DNA of 64,000 nt from Bactericera cockerelli (GCA_024516035.1 CM044958.1:22590108-22654107), one strand, 5' to 3'; counted from the stretch's first letter, positions 21,990 through 34,240 are shown. The notes: generated by a model not told the origin, from the letters alone. Numbers and translations: made by a program.

Positions 21990-24900
21990 GTAGGTAATAA
22001 TTCAGAGCATAAATAATTATATCTATTGATTTAGAATTTAAATTTAGCCAGGGTTTATTCGAAATTATTACAAAAAGATTTAGAACTAAAGAGATAAAAT
22101 ATCAACCATTCACCACCCCTACAATAGAAATTCTAAAATTCTCTCTCTTGTAATCAAGTATATTACTCTCACACACTCATGCCAAGTTTCCCATGTTTAA
22201 ACTTGATTCTATTTATTGTGCCAAAAGCTTTTATACAAACATCCCCAATATACTGGTAACTTTATTACATGCAAAATTCAATAATAGACAATTTTTCTCC
22301 AACATACGATACGGGTATTGTGTGAATGTGTACACATAGAATACTCGTACATACATATAGGAGAATAAATACATGGATAGGGAAACATTGGGTAGTGCTT
22401 AGAACGACGAGTATGTTTGAAATATTAGGGTTGAAATGAACAAAGAAGTTGCCTCAGACAAAATTTGTTCTGAGACTATTTTCCATTTCTTTCCATTTGG
22501 TTGTCATTAGACGAATACCACGAGAAAAGCAGAAAGTATATAATTTGAGATAGTCTGGTTAGTCATGCTTTGAAGACAACATCGCTTATTTAACTTTTAG
22601 TTCCGTGTTACCCTACAGTTACCCTACCTGAACCTTTCATAACGAGATAAAATATCTCCTGCCTCTCTCACTCAACCTCTGGTAACCCCTTTAACATTCT
22701 CTCTCTCTCTCTCTCTATTCTCCTCCATCCCATGAACATTATGTACTAAACTAATCTTTCATACAGAAAAAGTCTGCCTCACTTTTCACCAAACGCCTCT
22801 TTCCTGCCATCCCAACCTCTTTGTCTCCCTTCCTCTGATAATCCTCCTCTGTCATTTTCCTGCATTGTAAATATTTCATTGATAAAAAAAGAAAGGAAGG
22901 TGCCTTTTTACCTCGCTCGGATAATGAATAAATGAAAAACAGAATTGCAGGGGAACGTTTTTGAATTTTATTTGACGTTAAAAGAATCTCTACCTATTAT
23001 AAAAAATAAGTGGAAAAACTGACTTTACTCCAAGCTTCACAATCGGCGATTCACTGAAATAAAATAATTTTTCTCTCGAGTTTACCTACTGAGTATTGTA
23101 TACCTTCAGTTTTTTGGAAAATATTGTAATCTAATTTTACTTTTCATATTTTCACGAGAGACCCTAGCTAGATAGTTAGCTCTCTCAGTAACCAGATCCT
23201 AAAATATTGCTTGTTGCTCGATTGTACTGGTATTCTGGCACCTAATTTAAGAGCTTAGCAAGGCATTTCCTTTTTTTACAGAAGACTAGGGGATCCCCAC
23301 ATACCCTATTTCAGAAGTATTCGCTATGTTCATTGTATTCCTACTACCACTAAACACCATATTAGATGCCTAGATACTTCTATTCCCGTTTTCTAGCACC
23401 CCTCCTATGCCTCTCACTTGCACACTATTCAGCCCCTGACAGGAGGTATTATTTATTAAAATGTCATACGGAGCCATACATTACCGGCTACACAGTACAT
23501 ACCATTATGAACTATGCACTCACATGCATGCATAACACATTATGCGCCGTGGTGTATGTGAACTCCACTATTTGTATTAGGTATTTTGTTGCTTATTTTT
23601 TCTTCCTCCTTTTGTTTTCCTTCCTGAATGTTTTATCTGTGCTTTTCTCTCTCCTTCCACACGGGGTTTCAACATTTATCTCCTCTCTTTTCAATTCTCC
23701 AGCTCTCTCAACCATTCTTCTTTGCACTTCCACCCCCTTCCTACCTTATTATTATCCCCTCCCACTGTCTCTTCCTTTCTTTTCATGTAGATTTCCCTCT
23801 CTCCCTCTCTCCCACCAGTTTCCGTCGAGTCTACCCTAATGCATCCCATGTGTTTTGCTCGGCTGCTGATAAAGCAGCGTCTACACCAGCTTATGACAAA
23901 GGTGTCCCTGTGTTGGGTTGGTGGGGGGAGGTGAAAGTCAGGTGGTGTGAAGGCGGAGTAATGATAATGGATGGCGGATTTTCCTAATGGGTGTGCAGAA
24001 GAGTGGGGGAGTCTTACTACTTGGTGTATGTTCGCGTTGGTGTTAATGAGTTTGTGTAATTGTGCTTTATGAAGAAAGCATGCGGGTTGCTGTGCAGGTA
24101 ATGCTTCAGAATTTATATGAATTTTGGGAGTTGCTGGGTGATATTTCTTTAAAATTATAATGAATGCAGATATCCTAAGTATGACTTGGGCTCTTATTTA
24201 GAGGTTTCTGTTAAATATGATGTGGAATTATTATACGGAAGTACCAAATAATAAGGTCACAAGAATTGGGGTATAAACCCCTTGAAATAGGTATTCTAAA
24301 TTTAAAGAGAAAAAAAATATTCCCTATTTACTTCTTGAATCGAATAGTACCAAGACTTTTCTGCCCACAGCTTCGCGAATTCTTAAATTTCGCTCATAAT
24401 TTGAGAAATTCCAAGTCACATCCCAAATCAAAACGTACTCAGCAAAATTCTAGGTAATTTCAAATCCAAACGTATCCAGCAAAATTCCAAGTCATCCCAA
24501 TATAAAAAGTATCAACTCGAACAAAAAACCATTTTATGGTAGGCTATGAACATTCATTTACCTTTCTTACATCTGTAACATGATGAGAAGCAAATAAAAA
24601 CAACAATAACTTTACCAAACTTTATATCCAACCCCTCCCTACAACTAATAAAACCAATGCGAATTCAAATTAAATCTTGATATTAACAACAAATTGATTT
24701 ACATTATTCATTGACTCACAAAAACTTTAAATCTGGCAAGATTTTCCTTTGGTATTTGGGTGTGTACTAAGATTAAAAAAATAAAAATAAAAGAAAATTT
24801 AATAGGACGCTAAGCTAGGCACGGGAAAAACGTTAACAGTGACAATGTGCCGGGTTTCTTGTTATTCAGCTTATTACATAATAACACTAAGAATTTTATG

Positions 24901-25015
24901 TATAAACTTCTTTTTAAATTTACATAAAAATAATTTTATGTGAACGAGGTGAATAAGTTCCTTGGTACCTATTATGTGGGTACTAAAGATTTACTTGAAT
25001 AAGGGCCATTAAATT
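21990..25015. other. No gene; CT-rich and AT-rich sequence
   Basis: Includes a (CT)n run at about 22695-22718, a pyrimidine-rich stretch at 23590-23840 whose long ORFs (23366-23839, 23628-23987) follow from base composition, and three imperfect ~38-bp repeats (CCAAACGTATCCAGCAAAATTC) at 24411-24500. Confidence 0.5.
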
Positions 25016-25246
25016 TCATTTCATTGAATAGCTGGGTCCCTCCATTCTCAGATTAAATATTGCTACAATCTCTGCGAACTCTTCTACTACATACGGTACA
25101 CGGCCTTCCATTTTTCAGATTCTCTCTTGAATATTGCTCATAGTGAAGGAAAAGTTTTGACTACTCTCTCCCATTAGCTTTAACAAGCTTTCCAAACTAT
25201 GCTCCAAGCCCTGCAGAGGCGGATCTCTTGAGGCAATCTCTCGCAA
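25016..25246 (-). pseudogene. Coding relic with one stop, unknown
   Basis: On minus, one frame reads LQGLEHSLESLLKLMGESSQ, then SNIQERI, one TGA stop, then MEGRVPYVVEEFAEIVAIFN and ends at a stop. The pattern is a helical, coiled-coil-like protein with a single disabling stop. It could be a retroelement gag-type fragment or a host pseudogene. A 5S SINE lies just beyond its start side. Confidence 0.35.
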
Positions 25247-25279
25247 AGGTTACCGTCAAACTCTTGAAAAGACTTAAAC

Positions 25280-25508
25280 ACCTTTTTTTTAAATTGGGTT
25301 TAACGTCGCTTTTAACTGCATGGTCATATCACGACGGGGGTGTTACCCTTTATTCGTAGGAAACTCACAAACCTGCTACCCACATTAACCTCTACCAGCC
25401 TGGGTTGGGCCGGAATGCCAGCATCATGAAGTCTTCACCTCGCTGGACGTTGCTTAACTTCGTTGATCCTACGAGAACCGGTGCATTCAACGCGCCATCG
25501 ACGCTGGC
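25280..25508 (-). mobile_element. 5S rRNA-headed SINE (short-head subfamily)
   Basis: Inverse complement of the family: head GCCAGCGTCGATGGCGCGTT, box A-like text CGAAGTTAAGCAACGTCC, loss of the 5S intermediate/box C part, the CCGGCC body and a GACGTTAAACCC tail next to a T-run (its poly(A)). Diverged from the copy at 3629. Confidence 0.85.
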
Positions 25509-25703
25509 TCAACACGCCATTACTTGGTTCATTGACTTTTCACTTACAGACGTACTAAAATATTTTAGGAGAGATGACTGTGTTGATATATAACGCATTT
25601 TTTACTGACCTTTAATCAAATACCTACTCTGATTACTGGTGAAATTCCATGAATTCGCATTACTTGATTGAATTCGCAGACTACTATTTACCAGTTAAGA
25701 CCG

Positions 25704-25752
25704 ACGCGTCGCGACATGACCATGCAGTTGAAAGTAACGATTTTTTTTTTGA
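25704..25752 (+). mobile_element. Truncated SINE tail
   Basis: CATGACCATGCAGTTGAAAG followed by TAACG matches the final ~40 bases of the 5S-SINE family; the rest is missing. Probably a 5'-truncated copy. Confidence 0.5.
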
Positions 25753-26990
25753 TGTTAAGAGCGTTAAAGTTTTACCATTGCACTGATCACCATCATAGGT
25801 CTTGAAGTTAAGTAATTTTAACTACTAAGCTCAAAATCTTCTATAATATGACTTCTTTCAATTTTCTTATCCTCATGGCGTTATTTCCTCACTTATACGT
25901 AAACATCAACCCGCAACAGACTTCTCTCCCCCTCACTCCGCCACTGCGAGATACTAACAAGTACACACTTAGCTCGTTGTGAATCTTCAAGCACTTTTCA
26001 TTTTATAATAGAAGACTTTTCGTCTGGTTTCCGACAAGCTGTGCCCGCGTTATGGCGTAATAATGATAAAAAAAATCCAATTTAATTTTAAATGAATTGC
26101 CGGGGATGTCGTAACAGGAGAAACTGAGCGCGATGAAAACGACCGACGACGGTTTGGGAGTTTGGAATTGAGATAATGTGCCATCAAGTGTTGAGTGTGA
26201 TGTCTTGAGAGTAATGTTGTCAAAATAATGGTGGTGTGGTGGTAATAGAGGTGGTGAAAGCAGCGATTTGTTTCAAAGAAATCCAGAGAAATGGAAATAT
26301 CGTCATACGCAGACGAAAAAAAACTTAACAAATTGTTTTTAACACATAAACGACTGATTATCCCACCGGTGGAACAAATGAGTTTGCACAGTTCTTTGTT
26401 ACACCAGCGCGCAGGGTCAGTGGTCCCACGATTGCACTCACTGTTTGTGGTGCAGGAGGTGTATGTGTGTAACGTCCACTTTAAATGTCTAACATATTAT
26501 GTTAGAAATTTCAAATTTTCTTGTGTAATACAGAATTAGCTAAAACCCGGCACTTTGTCTTGCAGTTGAGGTTTTTGCCCGTGGCTGATGTCACATTTGA
26601 ATTTTTAGTACGCACTTAAATACTCAATGAGTGCCAATACCAAATTGAAAGTCGTTTGAGTGTCTTTTGTTGATGAATAAGTTAATGTAAATGTATTTTA
26701 TATCTACATTATACATAAATATATTATGTAGAAAATGTAGTTTTAAATGCAGCATACTATGTGCCTTACATGTTTGCTTAGAAAGACAATATTTTCGTCC
26801 TGAATTTTATTTTGGCACTTTAGGAGCTTCTAGCTGTTGTGAGATCTCTTGACAATGGAGTCTTCAAAACACTCAAAAGTTCTTGTATAAGTATCCAATG
26901 GCACAGAACAGTTAAATAGTGACTATAATAGAGAATTGGGAATAGAAAAAGAGAGATAGACATATATCAAAGAGATAGGAGAGTGGGTGA
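25753..26990. other. No gene assigned; locally GC-richer
   Basis: 26090-26470 is less AT-rich than its surroundings, with GTGGTGGT-rich words and ORFs on both strands (26050-26331 minus, 26291-26539 plus) that read poorly. I see no splice or domain evidence. Confidence 0.4.
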
Positions 26991-26997
26991 GAGAAAA

Positions 26998-27555
26998 AGG
27001 GAAGAAGAGAGAGAGAGAAAAAAAGGGGGAAGAGAGAGAGAGAGAGAGAGAAAGGGGAAGAGAGAGAGAGAGGAGAGAGAGAGATTGCAAAGGGATAAAA
27101 TGGGAAGTAATCAGTGAGAGGGGTAAAGGAGGTTGAACAAAATTTATATGACTCGGACTCGTTTTCATAAAGCATAGAAAATGAACAAAACGGCGTATCC
27201 ATTATAATACTATTCATTATTAAAATATGCGAGACGAGTACTAGAGAGAGAATTAGGGAGAGACCAAGTGAGAGAGAGAAAAGGGAGACCAGAGGGAGAA
27301 AGAGAGAGAGAGAGAAAAGGGAGATCGGAGGGAGAAAGAGAGAGAGAGAGAGAAAAGGGAGACCGGAGGGAGAAAGAGAGAGAGAGAGAAAAGGTAGACC
27401 GGAGGGAGAAAGAGAGAGAAAAAGGGAGACCGGAGGGAGAAAGAGAGAGAGAAAAGGGAGACCGGAGGGAGAAAGAGAGAGAGAGAGAAAAGGGAGACCG
27501 GAGGGAGAAAGAGAGAGAAGACAGAGGGAGGGCGAGAGAGGGAGATGTAAGGTCA
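26998..27555. repeat. GA-rich microsatellite and ~33-bp minisatellite
   Basis: 26998-27088 is (GA)n-rich. From about 27265 a purine minisatellite repeats AAGGGAGACCGGAGGGAGAA with variable (GA)n spacers, about eight units. Long ORFs on both strands here (Arg/Glu/Gly/Lys on plus, Leu/Ser/Pro on minus) are composition effects. The purine/pyrimidine asymmetry could favour triplex formation. Confidence 0.9.
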
Positions 27556-28461
27556 TTCTAGTTCAAAAACGACGCTATTACAATTTTGAAAAAGAGGAAA
27601 CTAGGAAAGCGAGAGAGTGAATGAGGAAAGAAGAGTAATAATACAAAAGGATATAAACAATAAAGAGAGAGAGAGTGTTTGCATTAGAAATTGCAAGAGA
27701 TGATGTTTAGAGGAAGCGAAGAGGTTGGACGGATAGAGATAGAGTAGGAACATGGATCTCTAGTATCTCTAATATACATGGAGAGTAGAGAGAAAGCAGA
27801 GATAGATGAACCTAAAATGGACTATGGACTCTAGAAGAGAGAAATGCAAATGAGAACTACATTCGTAGGGTTTGGGGGGGAGAGAGAAAAGGATCTCAGG
27901 AATAGCAAGTGGCTGCAGAGTGGATTGGATATTCCTGCATGGTATTTCTCAAATTAGATTAAGAAACCAGGATACGATAGGGAGAAAGACAGAGATTGAG
28001 ATAGAGGAGAGAGAAATAGAGAGGGAGGGAGGGAACGGAAGTCTAATGTCTAAGAATGTCTGAACAAACAAGAGAAACAGTGAGGGTGTCTTTGGATTTC
28101 CACCATTACTTGGTAATGGTTTACACCATGTGGTAGCGTCTAGCAATTAACATGATAGTCAACACTACTCCCCTATTGTGCTGTCTAGGAGTGTGTAAAC
28201 GGTAATTACTTTATACAGCTCGTAAGCCCTGCTTACAACCACTCTAACGTTCCTACAAATTCTCGTCTATGTTGAATCTAGATTATGGAAGACTTTAAAA
28301 ATTCAGATGAAATCGAATAGTATTATGTAGCGATAATAATATTAAGACTGTCTTTCTAATATTTTGGTAGGTCGTTAGGTTAGGTACTTATTGTATGAGA
28401 AAGTATAGTTCACCAGTTGAGGTTTTGATATTCTACTTCTTAATAGTACGTACTGCCGAAC
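27556..28461. other. No gene; purine-rich then AT-rich
   Basis: Scattered GAGAGA tracts to about 28070, then ordinary AT-rich DNA. No supported feature. Confidence 0.5.
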
Positions 28462-28629
28462 CTCGTTCCAGTAGGTACTCCCACCCTCATAATCCCCAAA
28501 TCTCCCTTTCAAACGTCACAGAACGCACTCTGAATTGTCAATTTGAACAAAAAACAATCAAAGTGTTTTGTGTTACGGTTGAAAGGGAGATTTGGGGATT
28601 ATGAGAGTGAGAGTACTTTCTGGTACGAG
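28462..28629. mobile_element. Short inverted-repeat element (MITE-like hairpin)
   Basis: The left arm 28462-28528 and right arm 28562-28629 are imperfect inverse complements (CTCGTTCCAGTAGGTACTCC against GAGTACTTTCTGGTACGAG, with a perfect ATAATCCCCAAATCTCCC core). Arms about 67 bp, loop about 33 bp. No coding content. Confidence 0.75.
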
Positions 28630-30032
28630 AGCTAGCTGAACTACTAATCTCCTCTCAATGTTAGTACAAGTCTGTCTACAGTGTCTACTGGAGCCTTTGT
28701 TAGTCCTCAGTTTTTCTTTGTACGTGGTCTCACAGTCAGTGTTGTAAAGCCAGTTTATGAGTTAATTTCTTCCTTCCTGTTGGTTTACAAGCCAGAGTGT
28801 TTGTCTGTTTACGATTTGTTCCCTTGCTACGTTGTCTATTCTTTATAATCTTCCCGTCACACATATAGGTAAGTCTAATGACCATCACTGTTTGTCTAAA
28901 ACCAGACCCTTTCCAGCGTAGCTTCTTCGCGACTGGTTATGCAATATGCTAGCAACTCTTTCTGGAGTGAGGGTGTTGATTATATTTTAATACGATAATA
29001 AAGAAATTCTCTTACAAGCTGCTAAAAAGAGAATGCAAGCGAAATCTTCACCCGTGCTCTTCTTGTAATTTCCCGTTTTTTTTTCTGTTTTTTTTTTTTA
29101 TAGTTGCAATTTACTCCAAGAAAAGTTTGTAGCAGAAAACTTTTTATGTTCCCTTAGGACGCGAGCTTTTTTGCATCCCTTATTAATAAAGTTCCTTATA
29201 TGGGAATCCTGCCATTTCAGGCCTTTTTTCAGTGTGAGGCCAAGAGATATGTTATAATTTTTTTCTACAATTTTATAAATGAAATAACTTATACGGGATA
29301 TACTTATTATTAAATACATTTTTGTACCCTAGTAGTTCTTAATCTACGGATAATAATGGTTATAACCATTTTCTAGGAAAGGAGAAAGAAAAATCCTGCT
29401 TCTCTCTCTCTCTCTCCTCCCACTTTTCTTTCTTCTCCATTCACCCCTCTATTACCCTACACATAAAAATGAATTGTTTTCACTGCAAAAAATCACGAGT
29501 TCTGAAAGCATTTCATATTCTCCTAACTTCCAATTATCCTTCTCAATCTCTTTCTTCTCTCCTTCCACTAACCTCCCCCTAAGCATCTCCTACCCCTCAC
29601 AACCTCCCCATCCACCCCTCCCCCGTGACACTTGTAGGGAGCTTAGTGCAACTCGAGCCAAGCACAGAGCTATTAATATCAAGCAGAGAAATAGTTTAGA
29701 GTTCAAAAGCTCTCAACTTCATAAAAGTCATTGAGAGCACCAGACACAAAAATATCACAAGTGCTGCATCAGGCAAGGCGGTAGAGAGAAATCCATTGAT
29801 CAGTGCATCAGCATTTCTGCAGTCAGAAGTGCACGCGCAAAAGTTTTGAATTCCTGCAAATAACAAATTTACTCAAAGTACCTATTATGATTTTTTTTCT
29901 AGTTGATATCTGAGATTTGAGTTACCTACCTTCAATAAGTGTATGTTATAAACAGAATTCTGAATTCCAAACAAAAGCGCCATTATAGCAGAAAGTACTT
30001 GAAATTGCAAAATTATCAACATGCTGGAAAGA
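28630..30032. other. Otherwise no gene
   Basis: Apart from the possible LINE fragment at 29098-29319 I see only AT-rich DNA, a CT-rich patch (29399-29460) and a short plus ORF (29474-29734) of low credibility. Confidence 0.45.
29098..29319 (-). pseudogene. Possible LINE reverse transcriptase fragment
   Basis: The minus ORF reads SLGLTLKKGLKWQDSHI and then INKGCKKARVLREHKKF. The order LGLTL-x4-LKW-x2-HI followed by KARVLR resembles the region after the catalytic core in jockey-like LINEs. It is short, has no zinc knuckle, and is surrounded by non-coding DNA. Tentative. Confidence 0.35.
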
Positions 30033-30256
30033 ATCAAACACATCGGCCGAAGTGTGAAGAAAGCCTATATAAAGAAAGAGACAGCGCGGTAGAGTGCAAG
30101 GTAACGGATCTAGGAATTAGGAATAAAAGAAACTGATTTTTGGCCCTCCAGAAAATGCAAGTGGATGAGTTTTACAGAATTCCGTAACCTTACACTCTGC
30201 CAGGCTGTCTCTTTCTTTGTATAGGCGTTCTTCACACCTCGGCCGAGGTGTTTGAT
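30033..30256. mobile_element. TIR element (MITE) with ~75-bp arms
   Basis: ATCAAACACATCGGCCGAAG at the left end pairs with CTCGGCCGAGGTGTTTGAT at the right end. Arms continue through AAGAAAGAGACAGC and CACTCTGCC/GGTAGAGTG text for about 75 bp, with a central spacer of about 75 bp. Length 224 bp, non-coding. Confidence 0.8.
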
Positions 30257-30388
30257 ATACACAAATCATTAAAGTACTAACTATTAACTACTTTGGCATA
30301 GTTAGTGAAACATTGTATTAGTTTCTAAATAGATTTTTCTTTCCAGAGCGAATAAATTTTTAAAATCTAAATTCAGAATAATGATCTA

Positions 30389-30764
30389 CACTCACCTGCA
30401 GAATTAACCGGACACTTGCTGTTTTCCATTTGACTCCATGTATTTGCTCACGGACTATATTTGAATTAACTTTTTTTGTAAATGACATTTATGAGGTATT
30501 TTTCTTTTGATAGAAATCAAAAGAATGAAATTTTATACCTCATAGAAAGAACATTTTTTAAATTTATTAATAAAACTTTGATGACTGGAATAGTTAAATA
30601 TCATTATTTTGTTCAGAATAAATGTCCGCACTGGTTTGCTATTAAGATAATTATACCTTGAAAATTTAAACTACAAAAAAAGTTTAGTCATATTTAGTAA
30701 GTAAGGAAATAAATGGAGGCAAACGGAAGAACAGCAAGTGTACTGTTAATTCTGCCGGTGAGTA
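30389..30764. mobile_element. TA-flanked TIR element (mariner-like MITE), copy 1
   Basis: The ends CACTCACCTGCAGAATTAAC and GTTAATTCTGCCGGTGAGTA are inverted and flanked by TA (30387-30388 and 30765-30766). Arms extend inward (ACTTGCTGTTTTCC against GGAAGAACAGCAAGT). A second copy lies at 50455-50991. The TA target suggests Tc1/mariner mobilisation. Confidence 0.8.
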
Positions 30765-31096
30765 TATGTAGAAGCCCTCTCAGGCAGATGTAATGTTTTA
30801 ATGTAAAATGTAATGCATAGCCAGCCAGCGACCTGCAATGAGAATGAGAGGTAAGAGTCAGCATACAACTCTGGTAGAAAGAGAGGGAGAAAAAATTAGT
30901 GAGGAAGAGAGAGAGAGAGGAAACTATTAAGAGGGAGGAAAATGAAGGGATTTTATGTGAGAGAGTGAGGGAGAGAAATGGATCGCAAATAGTGTGTGTG
31001 AGAGACAGAGAAGGTAAAGAAATAGAACCATTAGAGGGAAGAGGAGACCGAGTAGAGAGAAGTAAGGATATATAAAGAAAAGTATAGATAGGAAGA

Positions 31097-31255
31097 GAAA
31101 GAGAGAAAAGGGAGAGAGAGACAGAGAGCGATAAAAAGGAGGGAGAGAGAAAATGGAGAGAGAGAGAGAAAAGGGAAAGAGAGAAACTGGAAAGAGAGAG
31201 AAAAGGAGAAAAAAGGGGGAGATAGAAAGAGAGAGAGAGAGAGAGAGAAAGGGAG
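31097..31255. repeat. GA-rich tract
   Basis: Purine tract with interrupted (GA)n. The two long minus-strand ORFs crossing it (30694-31293 and 30927-31262) are Leu/Ser/Phe-rich composition effects. Confidence 0.8.
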
Positions 31256-31574
31256 AAACCATGCTGCTGGAGAAATATAAATAGCATCAGCATCAGGACT
31301 AACTGCAGACTGAAATGACTGAACTGACTTACTCCCTAGTGAAATTATTCAGGGTGCATCAAGAATGCAATATAATTACAGAATAACAAACAGTTTTCTA
31401 GCATTCACGACTACACACCCTGTATTCACATCACATTCATTTAGAGAAAAAAAGTAGAAACACAAATGGTAAAGAATTGTCCTGGGGTTACAAGTCTGGT
31501 TTTATATTGAGGTAGTAGGGGAGGGCGGGGGTTTATCAGGGGCGAATGGGGACTGGTCCTGGTATGAAAAATAA

Positions 31575-31742
31575 CAGGGGTCGGTTACCTCAGTGGCCCG
31601 GTAGTCAAGGCGGAGCACTCGTAATCTGAAGGTTGATGGTTCGAAACTTTTAGTCCAAGTACGGCAAGTTTCATGAAGGTGGGATTGAGTGGTTCAAACT
31701 GGTGATGTGATTAACACAAATAATTTTTTTTTTTTTTTTATT
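31575..31742 (+). mobile_element. tRNA-headed SINE
   Basis: CCTCAGTGGCCCGGTAGTCA (box A region), GATGGTTCGAAAC (box B) and a body ending at a T-run. Single copy in the window; family uncertain. Confidence 0.5.
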
Positions 31743-31812
31743 TATTTAATACATGACAAGTAAATGGTTCAAATATATATATTTGAACCATTTACTTGTC
31801 ATGTATTAAATA
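31743..31812. repeat. 70-bp perfect palindrome
   Basis: ATTTAATACATGACAAGTAA runs into ATGGTTCAAATATATATATT and then the exact inverse. Perfect over 35-base arms, with no loop beyond the central (AT)n. Capable of cruciform extrusion. Confidence 0.9.
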
Positions 31813-33245
31813 TATGACAGTTTACATAATTCATAATATTTTTAATTGAACTTATGCTAGTTTCTTTTGGCTGTCGTCATCTCACACTAAGGGCCACACC
31901 TATGAAGTATGGACCTTGTGTCGTGGGATGCAGCCTTGTTCTAGTTTTTGTGTTAATATTATAATTACTATCCTTTAAATTTCTATTTCTTTTTGTATAA
32001 AATAATCATTATTTCCATTAACATTATCAACATTAACAAATAAAACCTCTATAATCATAAAACGTTCTCCCTCATTCATGGTAAGATATTTATGATTTAG
32101 CAAATATTTCACTTGTAATAATACGTGAAAAAATATCACGCGCACCCTGGAGTGGGTATTTTTTTTTTTTTTTTCTTATGGATTCATCATCATAGCGTGG
32201 CGTCATCGTGAACGATGGTAGCCAGACAGTGGAGGAATGACTCAGCACTTCTACCACTGTCTTTACAAGGAAGCTAATAATTGACAAGGGCCCCCAGAAC
32301 CAAGCCAATGCTGGTCTACTCCCTGTGTATGGTCCCCCATCCAGACTGCTGGTCTACTCCCTGTTTATAGTCCCCCAGCCACACTTTCATGGATTGGAAT
32401 GACAAAATATTTTCACTTTCTCCCTTGCTATTCAGAGATAATACAACGTCAGTCATAAAAATTCTCTCGACATTTTTCTCTCTTTTCAAACAATTATTTT
32501 TCTTTCAAGTTGATCCCACTTTAGATCGTTGTACCTCCTCCATTATGCTCAACGTACTTTTCTTCTTGGAATTGTGAAGAGGATGAAAGCTAAATGATTA
32601 TATTCAACATATTGTAAAGCATATTTTTCATCTTCTAGAATTCACCCCACAGAATTCGCACAGTTCTTCTGTTTCCTTGGAAAATTGCTTTCATACTCTT
32701 TTGCAGCCTATCTATATTCTCTCTCCTTACTCTTTCTCTCTGTCTTCTCTCCTCTCTCACGTATAAACCTTTCTTTCACACTCCTCCTCTGTTCCCTCCT
32801 CTCCACATTAGACTTAACGACGTTGATTGTTAAGAGTCTGGTGAATTGTTGAAATGCAAAATTTGTACGAGAGAAATAGAGAGAAAAGAAAAAGTAGCGC
32901 AGGGAGGGGGACCGACTATTTTCAAAATAATTACATCCTCTTCAATTCTATGCTTGTGTGGGAACAAAAGAGATGAGAAGAAGAGAGAAAAATGCTGATT
33001 CTCTGTCTCCCTTTTCTACTCCAAACTTCTTATTTTGTCTACTCCTCCTCTCTCAGAATTTCGCCACATTTCCTTCCCTCTCCTTCTTTCCCCTCGTCTA
33101 CGTATTCTTTTATTTATCTCTCTTTTCCTATTCCACCCAACTTATTGTTTCCATTTCTTTCTTTACTCTTTCCTTTTTCCTCCTCCCTCTCTCTAACTCT
33201 TTCTCTTCTCCAATTCCTTCTCACTATTTATATCTGTACATTTCT
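31813..33245. other. No gene assigned
   Basis: Contains a minus ORF (32090-32308) starting MAWFWGPLSII that I do not trust, a local direct repeat GCTGGTCTACTCCCTGT (about 32308-32325 and 32349-32366), and pyrimidine-rich stretches (32700-32800, 33000-33220). Confidence 0.45.
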
Positions 33246-33430
33246 TTTTTAATTTGGTTTTAACGTCGCTTTCAACTGCATGGTCATAATTATCACGGCG
33301 GGGTTTTTTACCCTCTAATCGCGAGAAACTCACAAACCTGCTAACTACATAAACCTCATTGAGCCAGGGATTTTCCAGCATCACGAAGTCTTCATCTCGC
33401 TGGACGTTCCTTAATCTCATAGGAATTTCT
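33246..33430 (-). mobile_element. 5S-headed SINE, 5'-truncated
   Basis: T-run then GGTTTTAACGTCGCTTTCAA, the conserved body and the 3' half of the head (CCAGCGAGATGAAGACTTCG on minus). The first ~60 bases of the 5S head are missing. Confidence 0.8.
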
Positions 33431-34011
33431 ACTTTTGTTCTATCTCTCTGCTCTCCTTGTCTATACCTTATTCTTGTCTTAAAAGTTCTTCTCCTCCACC
33501 TTTTCTCTATCTTTCCATTTTTTTTTTTTTTTTGTGTCCATCTCCTTTTGAAATCATTATTCTCGATTCTCTTCCTCCTCTTCTCTCTCCCGCTTTCCTT
33601 CTCTACAAGTCGTCACATTCTGGCTTTTACCTTTTCTCACTGGGTTTTCATTATCCACGCTTGAGTCAGCACATTCAGTTTATTTGCTGATCGGTGCTAA
33701 ATATTCTTGACCACCAACACAGTTAAAATGACATAGGTATAAATGGCTTGAAAAAGGTAGAAAAGGGTTTTTAAAATATACTTGGTACAATGGTACTTTT
33801 CATATTGCAATTTTTTTTCGTACAAGTTGATGATATGTATTACAGAAACAGAATAATACAAATTACTCGTTATTATTTTAATTTGTGTTTTTTTTATATT
33901 TGTCTTTGAATTGGCTAGTTTGTCATTATTGAAATTCCGATGTTACAAAAAAGAAAACTTTCAACTAACTTGGCCAGGACTAACTTGTAAGCCTTTGTTT
34001 CAGTAGTATAC

Positions 34012-34240
34012 TTGTGCACTGGTAGTCAAGTGGTTAACGCGCTAGTCTGGTAATCCAGGTAGGGTAGGGGTCCGTTGGTTCAAATCCCACCCAGTGCAGA
34101 AATTTCCTCATTAGGTTGAGTTTGTAACCACATAATAATGAGACTTGAGGTTGGTCTGGCTCAACTTTGTTGACAACTTATTTTATAGTTTGACCCTTAG
34201 AGCTAAAGTTCTAGAAAAAACATTTGTATTCGAAATTTGA
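34012..34240 (+). mobile_element. tRNA-headed SINE, family G (reference copy)
   Basis: The head has a 7-bp acceptor-like stem (GCACTGG with CCAGTGC), box A GTGGTTAACGC and box B GGTTCAAATCC, with an enlarged middle as in Ser/Leu tRNAs. The body includes GAGACTTGAGGTTGGTCTGG. Head copies lie on minus at 34960-35175 and 55440-55655. The body segment alone recurs at 34722-34828. Confidence 0.7.

Noticed and set aside
23366..23987. Two overlapping long plus-strand ORFs (157 and 119 codons)
   Set aside because: They lie in a pyrimidine-rich stretch; both frames are Phe/Leu/Ser/Pro-rich and lack any motif. Composition artefact.
26912..27556. 214-codon minus ORF and 97-codon plus ORF
   Set aside because: Translations of (GA/CT)n and the purine minisatellite; pure Leu/Ser/Pro or Arg/Glu/Gly repeats.
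30694..31293. 199-codon minus ORF
   Set aside because: Runs through a GA tract and the 3' end of a TIR element; two frames open together, no motif.
34012..34106. Possible functional tRNA gene (7-bp acceptor stem, box A and box B)
   Set aside because: The anticodon arm is irregular, the T stem has a mismatch, and the same head recurs with a SINE body at 34960 and 55440.
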